From Chloroflexota bacterium (lineage in GTDB: Bacteria > Chloroflexota > Dehalococcoidia > DSTF01 > JACRBR01), in NCBI GenBank assembly GCA_016213125.1, contig JACRBR010000267.1, forward strand, positions 1-12,857: a stretch of 12,857 nucleotides of DNA. The letters run 5' to 3'. Shown piece after piece: positions 1 to 6,760 of this stretch (positions within the stretch are counted from its first letter, which is position 1; each line of letters starts with the position of its first letter). Position numbers and translations under genes: made by a program. The notes under the pieces were generated by a model. The model searched no databases. It was given only the letters and a program-made list of their open reading frames with translations, and was not told the origin of the DNA.

Positions 1-57
1 GGCCACTTTGCCGGAAGCAGCCGTGGCTTCCACGCATCGCACGAGCCCGCCTACTGA
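1..57 (+). CDS. possible 3' end of an upstream gene (partial)
   Basis: The first frame of the window is open from base 1 to a TGA at 55-57 and would encode the last 18 residues of a protein ending ...HASHEPAY. Most third codon positions are G or C, as in the real genes here, and a hairpin that could terminate it follows at 87-121. The fragment is too short to assign to a family, and chance openness over 18 codons is likely in GC-rich DNA, so this is only a suggestion. Confidence 0.25.
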   Translation, partial: GHFAGSSRGFHASHEPAY

Positions 58-86
58 CGGGCGCAACAACGCTTTCACACCGCCAC

Positions 87-121
87 GCCGCCGTCCGCGA
101 TCCCGCCTCCCGGACGGCGGC
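87..121 (+). terminator. hairpin, possible terminator of the gene left of the window
   Basis: A perfect 11-bp inverted repeat (GCCGCCGTCCG at 87-97, its complement at 111-121) encloses a 13-nt loop and is followed by the pyrimidine-rich run ACTCTTTCTG. It suits a plus-strand transcript ending near base 57, although there is no continuous T tract. Confidence 0.45.
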
Positions 122-138
122 ACTCTTTCTGTCGAACA

Positions 139-174
139 CGAAGGGAGGGTCGTCGCACGGCGACCCTCCCTTCG
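139..174 (-). terminator. 14-bp perfect hairpin downstream of the secreted repeat-protein gene
   Basis: A perfect 14-bp inverted repeat (CGAAGGGAGGGTCG at 139-152, its complement at 161-174) encloses an 8-nt loop. It begins 20 bases past the stop codon of the minus-strand gene that ends at 195, the usual place for an intrinsic terminator. No T tract follows on either strand, so it may act as an RNA-stabilising 3' stem instead. It is the strongest hairpin in the window. Confidence 0.55.
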
Positions 175-194
175 CATCAGCCGACTGTCAGGCG

Positions 195-842
195 CTACTG
201 ACTGGCGGCGGGTTGCTTCGACTTGTTGAGGATGTCGTCGAGATTCTCGGTGAGTTTCGCGAGGGCCTCGTCGGCCTTCTCCTGCGTGAGTTTTCCGTTT
301 GCGACGAGCTCGTCGAGCTTCGCTTCCGCATCGGAGGTGATCTGCGCCTTCACAGTGTCGAGGCTCACGCCCTGCTCGTTGGCGACGTCAGCGATCGAGT
401 TGCCCGCCTGGAGCTCGGCGCGCAGCTCCTCAACGGTCATGTTCAGTGCCGTCGCGGAGGACTGCACGATGGCGTGGCGGACGAGGTCGCGGCGGTGCTC
501 GCGGCGGTCGTGGCGCCGCTCGAAGAAGCCGCGGAGGCCCTTCCCGCTGTTGATGCGCTCGTGCGCCTTATCGGCCTGCTCCTGCGTAATGCGGCCGTTG
601 GCCAGCGCCTCATCGACGGTGTCGTTGGCTGCGTCGCGGATGGCCTGCTGGAGCTGCTCGGCGCTGATGCCGAGCTTCTCCGCGACGCGAGCCAGGAAGT
701 TCCCGCGTGCCGACTGGCGCTCGGCGGTGGGCGTGGAGTCGGCCCCCGGCTCCTGGGCGGCGGCCTGGGTCGCCACACCCAGCGTCCCTGCGATGATGCC
801 GGTAGCGGCGGCCGCGCCCAGCAGCGTTGTCTTGATGTTCAT
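195..842 (-). CDS. secreted helical-repeat protein of unknown function
   Basis: A 215-aa protein starting at the ATG at 842, chosen because AGAGAGGG lies just upstream and the N-terminus MNIKTTLLGAAAATG begins a clear signal peptide (cleavage expected near residues 28-30, after an Ala-rich stretch). The mature part is almost wholly helical and contains two copies of a 43-residue unit, residues 55-97 and 155-197, that align without gaps. Each begins with an LGIS/QGVS turn and ends with ANG(R/K)(I/L)TQE(Q/K)AD. Between them lies a very basic patch (residues 106-120, FERRHDRREHRRDL) and a segment NMTVEELRAELQAGNSIADVA. The pattern recalls DUF2680-like exported helical proteins, but I cannot confirm membership. 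The location is extracytoplasmic; the function is unknown. It is a single gene with a strong hairpin after it and no operon partner in the window. Confidence 0.85.
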   Translation of the reverse strand: MNIKTTLLGAAAATGIIAGTLGVATQAAAQEPGADSTPTAERQSARGNFLARVAEKLGISAEQLQQAIRDAANDTVDEALANGRITQEQADKAHERINSGKGLRGFFERRHDRREHRRDLVRHAIVQSSATALNMTVEELRAELQAGNSIADVANEQGVSLDTVKAQITSDAEAKLDELVANGKLTQEKADEALAKLTENLDDILNKSKQPAASQ

Positions 843-1005
843 GGTATCCCTCTCTTGATCCTCTGCTTCCACCGCCCCTCACACGAGGGAGGCTCACTTC
901 TAACAACGACACATTAGGCCGATGCGGGTGAAACCGGCGGCAACCAGCCGTAACTTCTGGGTAAAACCCGACGTTGAAGATGATGATGGATGCCGAGATC
1001 GAATC

Positions 1006-1035
1006 TGGACGCGCCCCGGTGCCAATCCGTAGAAT
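1006..1035 (+). promoter_or_regulatory. candidate sigma-70-type promoter of the two-helix membrane protein gene
   Basis: TGGACG at 1006-1011, an 18-nt spacer and TAGAAT at 1030-1035. Transcription would begin near 1042, just before a GGGAG at 1051-1055 and the ATG at 1067. This rules against the in-frame ATG codons at 974 and 1034, which would lie upstream of or within the promoter. Confidence 0.45.
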
Positions 1036-1066
1036 GAAGGGCACACCCCCGGGAGAACCCCCCGAT

Positions 1067-1516
1067 ATGCCCCAGAAGAGCGACCGTGTCCAGCGCGAGA
1101 TCGAAGACCTGCTGAACAAGCTGGACAACTTCGTGCCTGAAGAGCGGTTCATCTCCAAGGTGAAGAGCAAGCGGAAGGCCGAGGCCGGTCCCGGCCTCGT
1201 GTCCCGGATGGGGAAAGCGCTGGGCCGGCCGTTCCGCCGGATCACGCTGGGCCACGTGATGCTGGCGGGCATCGCCCTGATGTTGACCGCGTGGCTGGCG
1301 CCGAACCTGTACGGTGACTACGCGCGCATGGCCACCCTGTTGGGGTTGGTACTGGCGGGCGCCGCGATGCTTCTTTCGTTCATGGGCTGGGATTCCCGGC
1401 GCACCATCGCCGGTGGAGGCGTCGAGAAGCGATGGCGGGGTCAGGTAATCCGCTACGACCAGCCGACCGGATCGAACAAGGTCCGCGACTGGTTCCGCAA
1501 GCGCGGGCGCAGGTAA
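1067..1516 (+). CDS. small two-helix membrane protein, unknown function
   Basis: A 149-aa protein. The ATG at 1067 is preferred over in-frame ATGs at 974 and 1034 because a likely -10 box (1030-1035) lies upstream of it and a GGGAG stands 11 nt before it. The N-terminus (residues 4-36) is a charged amphipathic stretch, SDRVQREIEDLLNKLDNFVP then a basic cluster. Two hydrophobic helices follow at about 60-78 and 86-106, separated by a short loop (PNLYGDYA), so both ends should face the cytoplasm, consistent with the many Arg/Lys residues on each side. The tail carries KRWRGQVIRYDQP and ends RKRGRR. I do not recognise a named family. It may be cotranscribed with the peptidase gene 70 nt downstream, since no convincing terminator separates them. 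Confidence 0.75.
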   Translation: MPQKSDRVQREIEDLLNKLDNFVPEERFISKVKSKRKAEAGPGLVSRMGKALGRPFRRITLGHVMLAGIALMLTAWLAPNLYGDYARMATLLGLVLAGAAMLLSFMGWDSRRTIAGGGVEKRWRGQVIRYDQPTGSNKVRDWFRKRGRR

Positions 1517-1586
1517 TCCGCTGTCCCAACTACGACGTACCACTACCACCGGCACTGTTGACCGTGACTGGAGATCCCGTCTGAGG

Positions 1587-2876
1587 ATGCGCTCCGCGCT
1601 TCTCGCACTGTCTTTGGCGGCGTTTGCGGCGGGCGCGTGTTCGCGTGGGGAAGGGAAGGACGCCTCGCCGACTGCGGTGCCGTCGGCGATCGCGACGGCG
1701 ACAGCGGCGCCGGCCCCTACGGTTACCCCCGATGCAGTCGGCGGGCCTGCCGTGGACGGCGCGCGCGCGCTGGAACACGTGCGTACGCTCTCCGTCGATA
1801 TCGGACCGCGCGTGGCGGGAACGGCGGACGAGATCACGGCACGTGACTATCTGAAGGCCGAGCTGGAGAGCTACGGCTACGACGTGACGACCCCGGAGTT
1901 CGAGTTCGACGCAAGCCTGTTCCTACCCGTCAGCGTCGATCTTAACGGCGAAGAGATCCTTGGAGTAGCGCTGCAGGGTACGGGGACGGGGACGGTAACA
2001 GCCCCCGTGGTTGTCGCGGGCATCGGGCGGCCGGAAGACTTCCCGCCGTCCGGGACAGGCGGCGCGATCGCGCTCATCGAGCGGGGAGACCTATCGTTCG
2101 GCGAGAAGGCGCGCAACGCCGTCGCCGCGGGGGCGGCGGGCGTCATTGTGTACAACAACGAGACGGGCTCGATCGTGGGAGATCTTGGCGACCGGGTGGA
2201 CATCCCCGTGGCGGGCATACGCCAGGCCGATGGCCAGGCGCTCGTGGCGCGAGTCACCGCCGGGCCCGTCGAGGCGACGATCGTCATCAACAACCCGCAG
2301 ACGACGGCATACAACGTCGTCGCCAAACCACGGGGCGTGTCGACGTGTACGACCGTCACAGGAGGGCACTACGACAGCGTGCCGACCACCGGCGCGGCCG
2401 ATGACAACGCATCGGGCACGGCGGCAGTGCTGGAGACGGCGCGCGTGGCAGTGGCGCGCAAGCTGCCGGGGGCCAACTGCTTCGTGCTGTTCGGCGCGGA
2501 AGAGTTCGGGCTGTACGGGAGCCGGGACTTCGTGAACGACCTCTCGGACGAGGAGCTGAACGCCCTTCGGGCCATGATCAACCTGGATGTCGTAGGGCTT
2601 CCGCAAGACCTGGAACTGATCGGCTCGGAGGACATGGTGCGGCAGGCCGGCATCGTCGCGGACAGCCTTGGGCTGCCGTCGCGGTCATCATTCGTGCCAA
2701 GCGGCGCGGGCAGCGACCACCTGAGCTTCCAGGATGCGGGGGTGCCGGCGGTGTTCCTGTACCGCGACGACCCGGTGATCCACACGCCAGAGGACGCGAT
2801 CGACCGCATCAGCCCCGATTCGCTGGCGCAGACCGCGGAAGTGGCGGCGGGGCTCCTGGTGGAGCTGGGCAACTGA
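1587..2876 (+). CDS. M28-family zinc peptidase with PA domain, exported
   Basis: A 429-aa protein. Residues 1-18 form a signal peptide ending AAGAC; Cys18 could be lipidated, though the lipobox is weak. A Thr/Pro/Ala linker runs to about 50. A protease-associated (PA) insert covers roughly 115-235 (GAIALIERGDLSFGEKARNA, then AGVIVYNN). The catalytic M28 domain carries the expected di-zinc ligands: His261 (GGHYDS), Asp273 (ADDNASG), Glu306 with general base Glu305 (GAEEFG), Asp334 (NLDVVG) and His399 (VIHTPEDA). All are present, so the enzyme should be active. M28/PA members are mostly aminopeptidases (SGAP/AAP type), which trim N-terminal residues from peptides outside the cell; substrate choice cannot be read here. 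The ATG at 1587 follows GGAG at 1571-1574 and gives the signal peptide directly. The role is probably scavenging of extracellular peptides. Confidence 0.93.
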   Translation: MRSALLALSLAAFAAGACSRGEGKDASPTAVPSAIATATAAPAPTVTPDAVGGPAVDGARALEHVRTLSVDIGPRVAGTADEITARDYLKAELESYGYDVTTPEFEFDASLFLPVSVDLNGEEILGVALQGTGTGTVTAPVVVAGIGRPEDFPPSGTGGAIALIERGDLSFGEKARNAVAAGAAGVIVYNNETGSIVGDLGDRVDIPVAGIRQADGQALVARVTAGPVEATIVINNPQTTAYNVVAKPRGVSTCTTVTGGHYDSVPTTGAADDNASGTAAVLETARVAVARKLPGANCFVLFGAEEFGLYGSRDFVNDLSDEELNALRAMINLDVVGLPQDLELIGSEDMVRQAGIVADSLGLPSRSSFVPSGAGSDHLSFQDAGVPAVFLYRDDPVIHTPEDAIDRISPDSLAQTAEVAAGLLVELGN

Positions 2877-2893
2877 GGCCAATCCAGGCGTAA

Positions 2894-2922
2894 TTGCCGC
2901 CCTGCATCCTGTCCGATACGAT
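2894..2922 (+). promoter_or_regulatory. candidate promoter of the LysM lipoprotein gene
   Basis: TTGCCG at 2894-2899, exactly 17 nt, then TACGAT at 2917-2922. Transcription would start near 2929, leaving a leader of about 28 nt with GGAGG at 2946-2950 before the TTG start at 2957. Confidence 0.55.
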
Positions 2923-2956
2923 CCCGGCGGTTCCAGCGGACCTTCGGAGGTTGCAC

Positions 2957-3625
2957 TTGAGGCTCCCACGAGTCCTGCCGATCATCGCGTGCTGCGTGCT
3001 GGGCGTGCTTGCCGCGGCGTGCTTCGGGGGTGGCAGTGGCGACGGCGCCGGCAAGGCGCCCGACAGCAGCAAGATCCCCACCGCCACGCTGCCGGCGGAG
3101 CTTCCGCAGGTGCGCATCCTGGGCGAAAGCATCGTTTCGACCGGCGGGCGGCGCACGTACACGATCCGCAGCGGCGACACGTTCTCGGCGGTGGCGGAGC
3201 GGCTTGGCATCACGCTGGAGGAGCTGGTCGCGGCCAACCCGGGCGTCGACGCGGGCCTGCTGCAGGATGGCGACGTGATCAACCTGCCGGAAACGGTGGG
3301 CAACCCGCCGGCTGCGACCACACCGGCACCCACCGAGGCGGCCAACACGCCCGAGGCCGAGGAGCCCGCCGTCGAAGATACGCCTGTGCCCGAGGAGCCG
3401 TTGCCGACGGACACCCCGGTACCGCCCGCGCCGACTGAAGCGCCACCACCGGCCGAGGCCACGCCGACGGCGCAGTCGCTGGGGCGCACGTACACCGTCG
3501 AAGCCGGCGACTCGATGGCGAGCATCGCGGCGCGGTTCGGGTACACGGTGGAGACGCTGATCGGGGCGAATCCCGGCGTCGACCCGAACAATCTCGTGCC
3601 GGGGCAGACGATCTTCCTTCCCTGA
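2957..3625 (+). CDS. lipoprotein with two LysM domains
   Basis: A 222-aa protein read from TTG at 2957, which sits 6 nt after GGAGG (2946-2950) and downstream of a likely promoter; no ATG in frame gives a sensible N-terminus. The start yields a compact lipoprotein signal MRLPRVLPIIACCVLGVLAAAC with Cys22 as the lipid anchor. LysM 1 covers residues 66-111 (RTYTIRSGDTFSAVAERLGI ... DVINLP) and LysM 2 residues 177-222 (RTYTVEAGDSMASIAARFGY ... QTIFLP). A 65-residue Pro/Thr/Glu linker joins them. LysM domains bind N-acetylglucosamine in peptidoglycan or chitin-like glycans, so the protein is probably tethered outside the membrane and holds a glycan polymer. There is no catalytic domain. It lies 80 nt after the M28 peptidase gene and converges on ispD with a 9-nt gap. 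Confidence 0.9.
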   Translation: MRLPRVLPIIACCVLGVLAAACFGGGSGDGAGKAPDSSKIPTATLPAELPQVRILGESIVSTGGRRTYTIRSGDTFSAVAERLGITLEELVAANPGVDAGLLQDGDVINLPETVGNPPAATTPAPTEAANTPEAEEPAVEDTPVPEEPLPTDTPVPPAPTEAPPPAEATPTAQSLGRTYTVEAGDSMASIAARFGYTVETLIGANPGVDPNNLVPGQTIFLP

Positions 3626-3639
3626 CAGACACCGTCAGG
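3621..3639. terminator. small hairpin spanning both convergent stop codons
   Basis: CCTGAC (3621-3626) and GTCAGG (3634-3639) form a 6-bp stem with a 7-nt loop. The TGA of the LysM gene and the TGA of ispD each fall within an arm, so the stem forms in both transcripts. It is weak and lacks T runs, so terminator activity is uncertain. Confidence 0.3.
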
Positions 3640-4357
3640 CGCCGGATGCGAAACGCTCGCGCAGGAGCGCCTCCGCGATGATCATGTCCTCCTGCGTGGT
3701 CACCTTGAAGTTCGACCACGCGCCCTCGTACACGGTGACCGCGTGACCGAGCGCCTCCACGAGCGCGGCGTCGTCTGTGGCTGGGGTGTTCCCGGCTTCA
3801 CGATGGGCCTTCAGCAGAAGTTCGCGGTCGAAGCACTGCGGCGTCTGCGCCAGCCACAGGCCCTCGCGCGCTGGGGTTCCCGTTACGACGGGCGGATCGC
3901 CCTCGACCTGCTTCACGGTGTCGCGGGCGGGCACTGCGCACAGCGCGGCGCCGGTCTCGCGCGCGAGGGCAACGCCCCGGGCGATGATGTCGGGCGTGAC
4001 GAGCGGGCGCGCGCCATCGTGCACAGCGACGATGGCTGATGCGATGGCTGCCGATCCGGCCGCATCGAGGCCGGCGCGGACGCTTTCCTGGCGCGTGGCG
4101 CCGCCGGGAACGACGGCCTTCACCTTTGCATCGAAACGCCACTCGCGGACGAACTCGTACATCCGCTGCAGGGACACTTCGGATGCGACGACGACGATGC
4201 CGTCGATGGCGTCGCAGCGCTTGAAGGCGGCGAGCGTCCAGGCAAGCAGCGGCCTGCCGGCCAGCTGCGCGAAGACCTTGTCCACGCCGCCCATGCGTTC
4301 GCTGCGCCCCGCGGCCACGACGATCCCGCATGCGAGGCCTGTGCGCTGGTTGGCCAT
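3635..4357 (-). CDS. ispD: 2-C-methyl-D-erythritol 4-phosphate cytidylyltransferase (IspD)
   Basis: A 240-aa protein, close to the 230-240 aa usual for IspD. It transfers CMP from CTP to methylerythritol phosphate, the third step of the MEP isoprenoid pathway, in the cytoplasm. Recognisable motifs in order are: AAGRSERMG (residues 15-23) with Lys27 for CTP binding; GGATRQESVRAGL (85-97); VHDGARP (112-118); PARDTVK (143-149); AQTPQ (170-174); TDDAAL (194-199); and NFKVTTQED (217-224). The ATG at 4357 is chosen over one 14 codons upstream because GGAG precedes it closely and the glycine-rich loop then falls at the normal distance from the N-terminus. ispF, often adjacent or fused, is not in this window, so the pathway genes must be dispersed. 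Confidence 0.96.
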   Translation of the reverse strand: MANQRTGLACGIVVAAGRSERMGGVDKVFAQLAGRPLLAWTLAAFKRCDAIDGIVVVASEVSLQRMYEFVREWRFDAKVKAVVPGGATRQESVRAGLDAAGSAAIASAIVAVHDGARPLVTPDIIARGVALARETGAALCAVPARDTVKQVEGDPPVVTGTPAREGLWLAQTPQCFDRELLLKAHREAGNTPATDDAALVEALGHAVTVYEGAWSNFKVTTQEDMIIAEALLRERFASGA

Positions 4358-4409
4358 CTGCTCCGAGTCCTCCGCTATGTGCACAGCCGGTGCGGCCACA
4401 ATCTACCGT

Positions 4410-4415
4410 TACACT
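4410..4415 (+). promoter_or_regulatory. -10 box implying a leaderless transcript
   Basis: TACACT ends 6 nt before the ATG at 4422, so transcription would start at or next to the start codon. There is no Shine-Dalgarno sequence between box and ATG. No clear -35 is visible. Confidence 0.4.
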
Positions 4416-4421
4416 GCGCGC

Positions 4422-4742
4422 ATGGACGAGTCCCGGCTTCGCGCCGAGCAACTGCTGACGCTTTCGGGCGGGGCGCGCCGCGTCTCCGATCTGGTATCGG
4501 CATCCGTGGAGCCGCTGCACTACGAGGTGATGCGCCATCTGCTCCGCATGAGCGAAGAGGACATGATCGAGGCGCTGGGCGAGGCCGTGGACGCCCGGTT
4601 GGTGAAGCGGGGACCGGATCGGTTCACTTACGTGCCGCACGATGAGGCGACTGGAGAGGCGATCCGCGAGGCCCTGGGCGAGGAGCGCCTCGACCGTCTC
4701 CGCGGACAGATCGCCGGGGCGAGCAAGCGCGTCCTCGAGTAG
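4422..4742 (+). CDS. stand-alone winged-helix-like protein, possibly regulatory
   Basis: A 106-aa protein starting at the ATG at 4422; the frame is open far upstream, but that part overlaps ispD in antisense and has no protein-like features. The body (residues 20-106) is helical: RRVSDLVSASVEPLHYEVMRHLL, then MSEEDMIEALGEAVDARLV, then a short DRFTYVPH strand, then EAIREALGEERLDRLRGQIAGA. That order resembles the winged-helix segment following the ATPase domain in large AAA/LuxR (MalT-like) regulators, where F(S/A)H..VREALYE.L...RR..LH..IA is typical. Here the ATPase and LuxR parts are absent. It has no signal or membrane segment and should be cytoplasmic. The gene is divergent from ispD and ends 2 nt from the stop of the convergent hydrolase gene. 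The similarity is from memory of family patterns, so the function is a guess. Confidence 0.7.
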   Translation: MDESRLRAEQLLTLSGGARRVSDLVSASVEPLHYEVMRHLLRMSEEDMIEALGEAVDARLVKRGPDRFTYVPHDEATGEAIREALGEERLDRLRGQIAGASKRVLE

Positions 4743-4744
4743 CT

Positions 4745-5557
4745 CTACTTCGCGGAGGCGCCGGCGTTGCGCTCCAGGTGCTTGCGGACGGCGGCGTTGA
4801 AGATCTCCGGGCGCTCGAACTGCGGGCAGTGCGCGGCTTCCGGCACTTCTTCGATGACTGCGCCGGTGATGGTGGAGCCGAGGAACTTCATGCCATCGAC
4901 GATGCCGGCGTCGAGCGCGCCGTAGATCACCAGCGTCGGGACGCCGATCTGGTGCGCGCGATCCCGGGTGCCCGCCCACGTGGTCAGAGCCTGCCAGGCG
5001 CCGATGAAGCCATCGACCGACATCTGTGTCATGCGGCGCTTCTCGTAGTCGCGACGGCCCGCGGGCATGTGCGGCGGGTCGGGCATGCCCGGCATCTCGG
5101 CCACGGCAGCCATGCCCTGCTCCTGCGCGAGCTTGAAGCGGTGCTCGATGTAGCTGGCGACGGTGGGATTCTTGTGGATGTCGAACCCGGGACCGGTGTC
5201 GTGCAGTGTCAGCGACAGCAGGCGTCCCGGGCTGTGCAGCGCGATCTCCTGCGCGACGGCCCCACCCATCGAGTGCCCCACGAGGTGGTAACGCTCGAAC
5301 CCCGCGTGATCGGCCAGGGCCATGATGTCGCCTGCCATCTGCACGATCGTGTAGGCGGCGCGATCCGTTGGCGCCTCGGAACGGCCGTGGCCGCGGTGGT
5401 CCATGATCAGGACGCGGTGGGTGCCGGTGAACTCCGGGAGCTGGTGGGCCCAGTCGCCCACGTCGCCGGTGTAGCCGTGGACGAAGACGAGCGGCTCGCC
5501 CTCTTCGCCGTGGCGCTCGTAGTACATCTTGATGCCGTTGATTGTTGTTGTTGGCAT
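4745..5557 (-). CDS. alpha/beta-fold hydrolase
   Basis: A 270-aa protein starting at the ATG at 5557, preceded by AAGGA with 7-nt spacing. The frame stays open upstream but crosses the divergent promoter region. The canonical triad is complete: nucleophile Ser96 in GHSMGG (94-99), acid Asp216 in YGALDAG, and base His243 in AAHCPQ. The oxyanion-hole turn VHGYTGD is at 26-32, and MDHRGHGRSEAP (52-63) is the usual strand-4 loop. A cap region of about 60 residues (125-185), rich in Met and His, lies between core strands and would set substrate choice. Such enzymes cleave esters, lactones or C-C bonds. No signal peptide is seen, so it should be cytoplasmic. It is divergent from an LLM oxidoreductase gene, which may point to a shared catabolic role. 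Confidence 0.93.
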   Translation of the reverse strand: MPTTTINGIKMYYERHGEEGEPLVFVHGYTGDVGDWAHQLPEFTGTHRVLIMDHRGHGRSEAPTDRAAYTIVQMAGDIMALADHAGFERYHLVGHSMGGAVAQEIALHSPGRLLSLTLHDTGPGFDIHKNPTVASYIEHRFKLAQEQGMAAVAEMPGMPDPPHMPAGRRDYEKRRMTQMSVDGFIGAWQALTTWAGTRDRAHQIGVPTLVIYGALDAGIVDGMKFLGSTITGAVIEEVPEAAHCPQFERPEIFNAAVRKHLERNAGASAK

Positions 5558-5606
5558 GGGTCCGTCCTTCGTCGGGAGGTCGCCGCCTGACGAGCAGGCC
5601 ATATCG

Positions 5607-5635
5607 ATCATAAGGCTCTGAGCGGATACTGTCTC
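5607..5635 (-). promoter_or_regulatory. candidate promoter of the alpha/beta hydrolase gene
   Basis: Read on the minus strand: GAGACA (5635-5630), a 17-nt spacer, then TATGAT (5612-5607), five of six bases matching TATAAT. Transcription would start near 5600, about 43 nt before the ATG at 5557. The -35 box overlaps the likely -10 of the divergent gene. Confidence 0.5.
5627..5632 (+). promoter_or_regulatory. candidate -10 box of the LLM oxidoreductase gene
   Basis: TACTGT, part of GGATACTGT, lies 37 nt before the TTG start at 5670. No good -35 is visible. It overlaps the -35 of the divergent hydrolase promoter. Confidence 0.35.
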
Positions 5636-5669
5636 CCCACCCATAGACCGAGAGCCCGAGGAGGAAGCT

Positions 5670-6563
5670 TTGGAGATTGGCGTGCACGTGCCGCAGGTGG
5701 GTCCGCTGGCCTCGAAGGAGAGTGTGGGCGCGTTCGCTCGGGCGGCGGACGAGGCCGGGTTCGACGGGCTGTGGGTGTTCGACCACGTGGTGCTGCAGAA
5801 GGAGCAGCAGTCGAAGTACCCGTACTCGCCGGATGGGAGCCTGGGGTTCTCGCCGACGATGGACTTCCTGGAACCGCTGACGCTGGCCGCGTGGCTGGCG
5901 GGCATCACGAAGCGGGCGCGGATCGGGACATCGGTGCTGGTGCTGCCGATGCGGCAGCCGGTGCTGCACGCGAAGATCATGGCGACGATCGATCATCTGT
6001 CGGGCGGGCGCTTCGTGCTGGGCGCGGGGGTGGGGTGGTGGAAGCAGGAGTTCGAGGTGCTGGGCGTGCCGTTCGAGCGGCGCGGCAGGCGCATGGACGA
6101 GTGCCTGCAACTGCTGCGGGCGCTGTGGACCGACGAGTTCGTCGAATTCCGCGGCGAGTTCTACGAGTGCGTGGACTGGGCATGCAATCCCAAGCCGGCG
6201 CAGGAAGGCGGCCTGCCGATCTGGCTGGGCGGGGAGAGCCGGAAGCAGCTGGAGCGGGCGGGCAAGTACGGCGACGGGTGGCTGGCGACGGCGGCGTCGC
6301 TGCCGACGCTGAAAGACGGCTTCGAGGTGGCGCAGGAGGCGGCATCGAAGGCGGGCCGGGATCCGTCGAAGCTGCGGCTGGCGATCGAGGGGACGGGGAC
6401 GCTGAAGCCGGACAACCTGGAGCGGACGGCGGAGCGGCTGTACCGGCTGAAGGAGCTGGGGGTGTTCCACGCGATCCTGGGGGTGCACCCGCGGTACATG
6501 GCGGAGCCGCGGCCGATCCTGGAGGAGTTCGCGTCGAAGCACCTGCCGGGCCTGCGGGCGTAG
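5670..6563 (+). CDS. LLM-class flavin-dependent oxidoreductase
   Basis: A 297-aa protein in the luciferase-like monooxygenase superfamily, a TIM barrel that uses F420 or FMN. The start is TTG at 5670, fixed by an excellent AGGAGG (5659-5664) 5 nt upstream; the protein then begins with the family's first strand, MEIGVHVPQVGP. Family marks include GFDGLWVFDHVV (30-41), TKRARIGTSVLVLPMRQPV (80-98), IDHLSGGRFVLGAGVGWWKQEF (107-128), RRGRRMDE (137-144) and PIWLGGESRKQLERAGKYGDGWL (183-205). The SGGRF.LG.G.GW motif is typical of F420-dependent members in actinobacteria and Chloroflexota, which makes F420 more likely than FMN, but the cofactor cannot be settled by eye. It has no signal peptide. The substrate is unknown; the divergent hydrolase suggests degradation of an organic compound. 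Confidence 0.93.
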   Translation: MEIGVHVPQVGPLASKESVGAFARAADEAGFDGLWVFDHVVLQKEQQSKYPYSPDGSLGFSPTMDFLEPLTLAAWLAGITKRARIGTSVLVLPMRQPVLHAKIMATIDHLSGGRFVLGAGVGWWKQEFEVLGVPFERRGRRMDECLQLLRALWTDEFVEFRGEFYECVDWACNPKPAQEGGLPIWLGGESRKQLERAGKYGDGWLATAASLPTLKDGFEVAQEAASKAGRDPSKLRLAIEGTGTLKPDNLERTAERLYRLKELGVFHAILGVHPRYMAEPRPILEEFASKHLPGLRA

Positions 6564-6665
6564 CGGCGCGCCGGTCGTTGACGTCGTCACGCGAGGTGTT
6601 GATTGCATTTTCGGATTTTCCTTCGTGCCCTCCAGATGCGGGGAGAGTGCGGTTTGGCGCGGCCC

Positions 6666-6677
6666 AGATTCGAATCT
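6666..6677. repeat. 12-bp perfect palindrome
   Basis: AGATTCGAATCT reads the same on both strands. It lies inside the AT-richer patch downstream of the LLM gene and has the form of a dimeric protein-binding site, but no gene start is close, so the role is unknown. Confidence 0.5.
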
Positions 6678-6707
6678 TTGATTGGTTTGATTACCACGAG
6701 CCCCGGG

Positions 6708-6760
6708 CAATCAATCCCCCAGGGCGGTGGTTGAATCTGCAGCGGGCGCCGGATTGATTG
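6708..6760. repeat. 10-bp inverted repeat with 33-nt loop
   Basis: CAATCAATCC (6708-6717) and GGATTGATTG (6751-6760) are exact complements. It may be a loose transcript hairpin or a remnant of mobile-element ends; there is no transposase nearby. Confidence 0.45.

Noticed and set aside
8..229. 73-codon plus-strand frame at the left end
   Set aside because: It runs through both hairpins and into the opposite gene, and its product is Arg/Pro-rich without protein-like features.
213..917. Plus-strand open frames opposite the secreted repeat-protein gene
   Set aside because: The minus-strand product has a signal peptide, internal repeats and a ribosome-binding site; the plus-strand frames have none.
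6660..6685. TTCGAAT resembles a tRNA T-loop and could mark a tRNA or its 3' end as an attachment site
   Set aside because: The flanking bases do not form a five-pair T stem, and no acceptor, D or anticodon arm can be found on either strand; it is better explained by the palindrome AGATTCGAATCT.
3798..6710. Very long minus-strand open frame (970 codons)
   Set aside because: It is antisense or out of frame to ispD, the winged-helix gene, the hydrolase and the LLM gene, and its product is Arg/Pro/His-rich low complexity, a GC-rich shadow.
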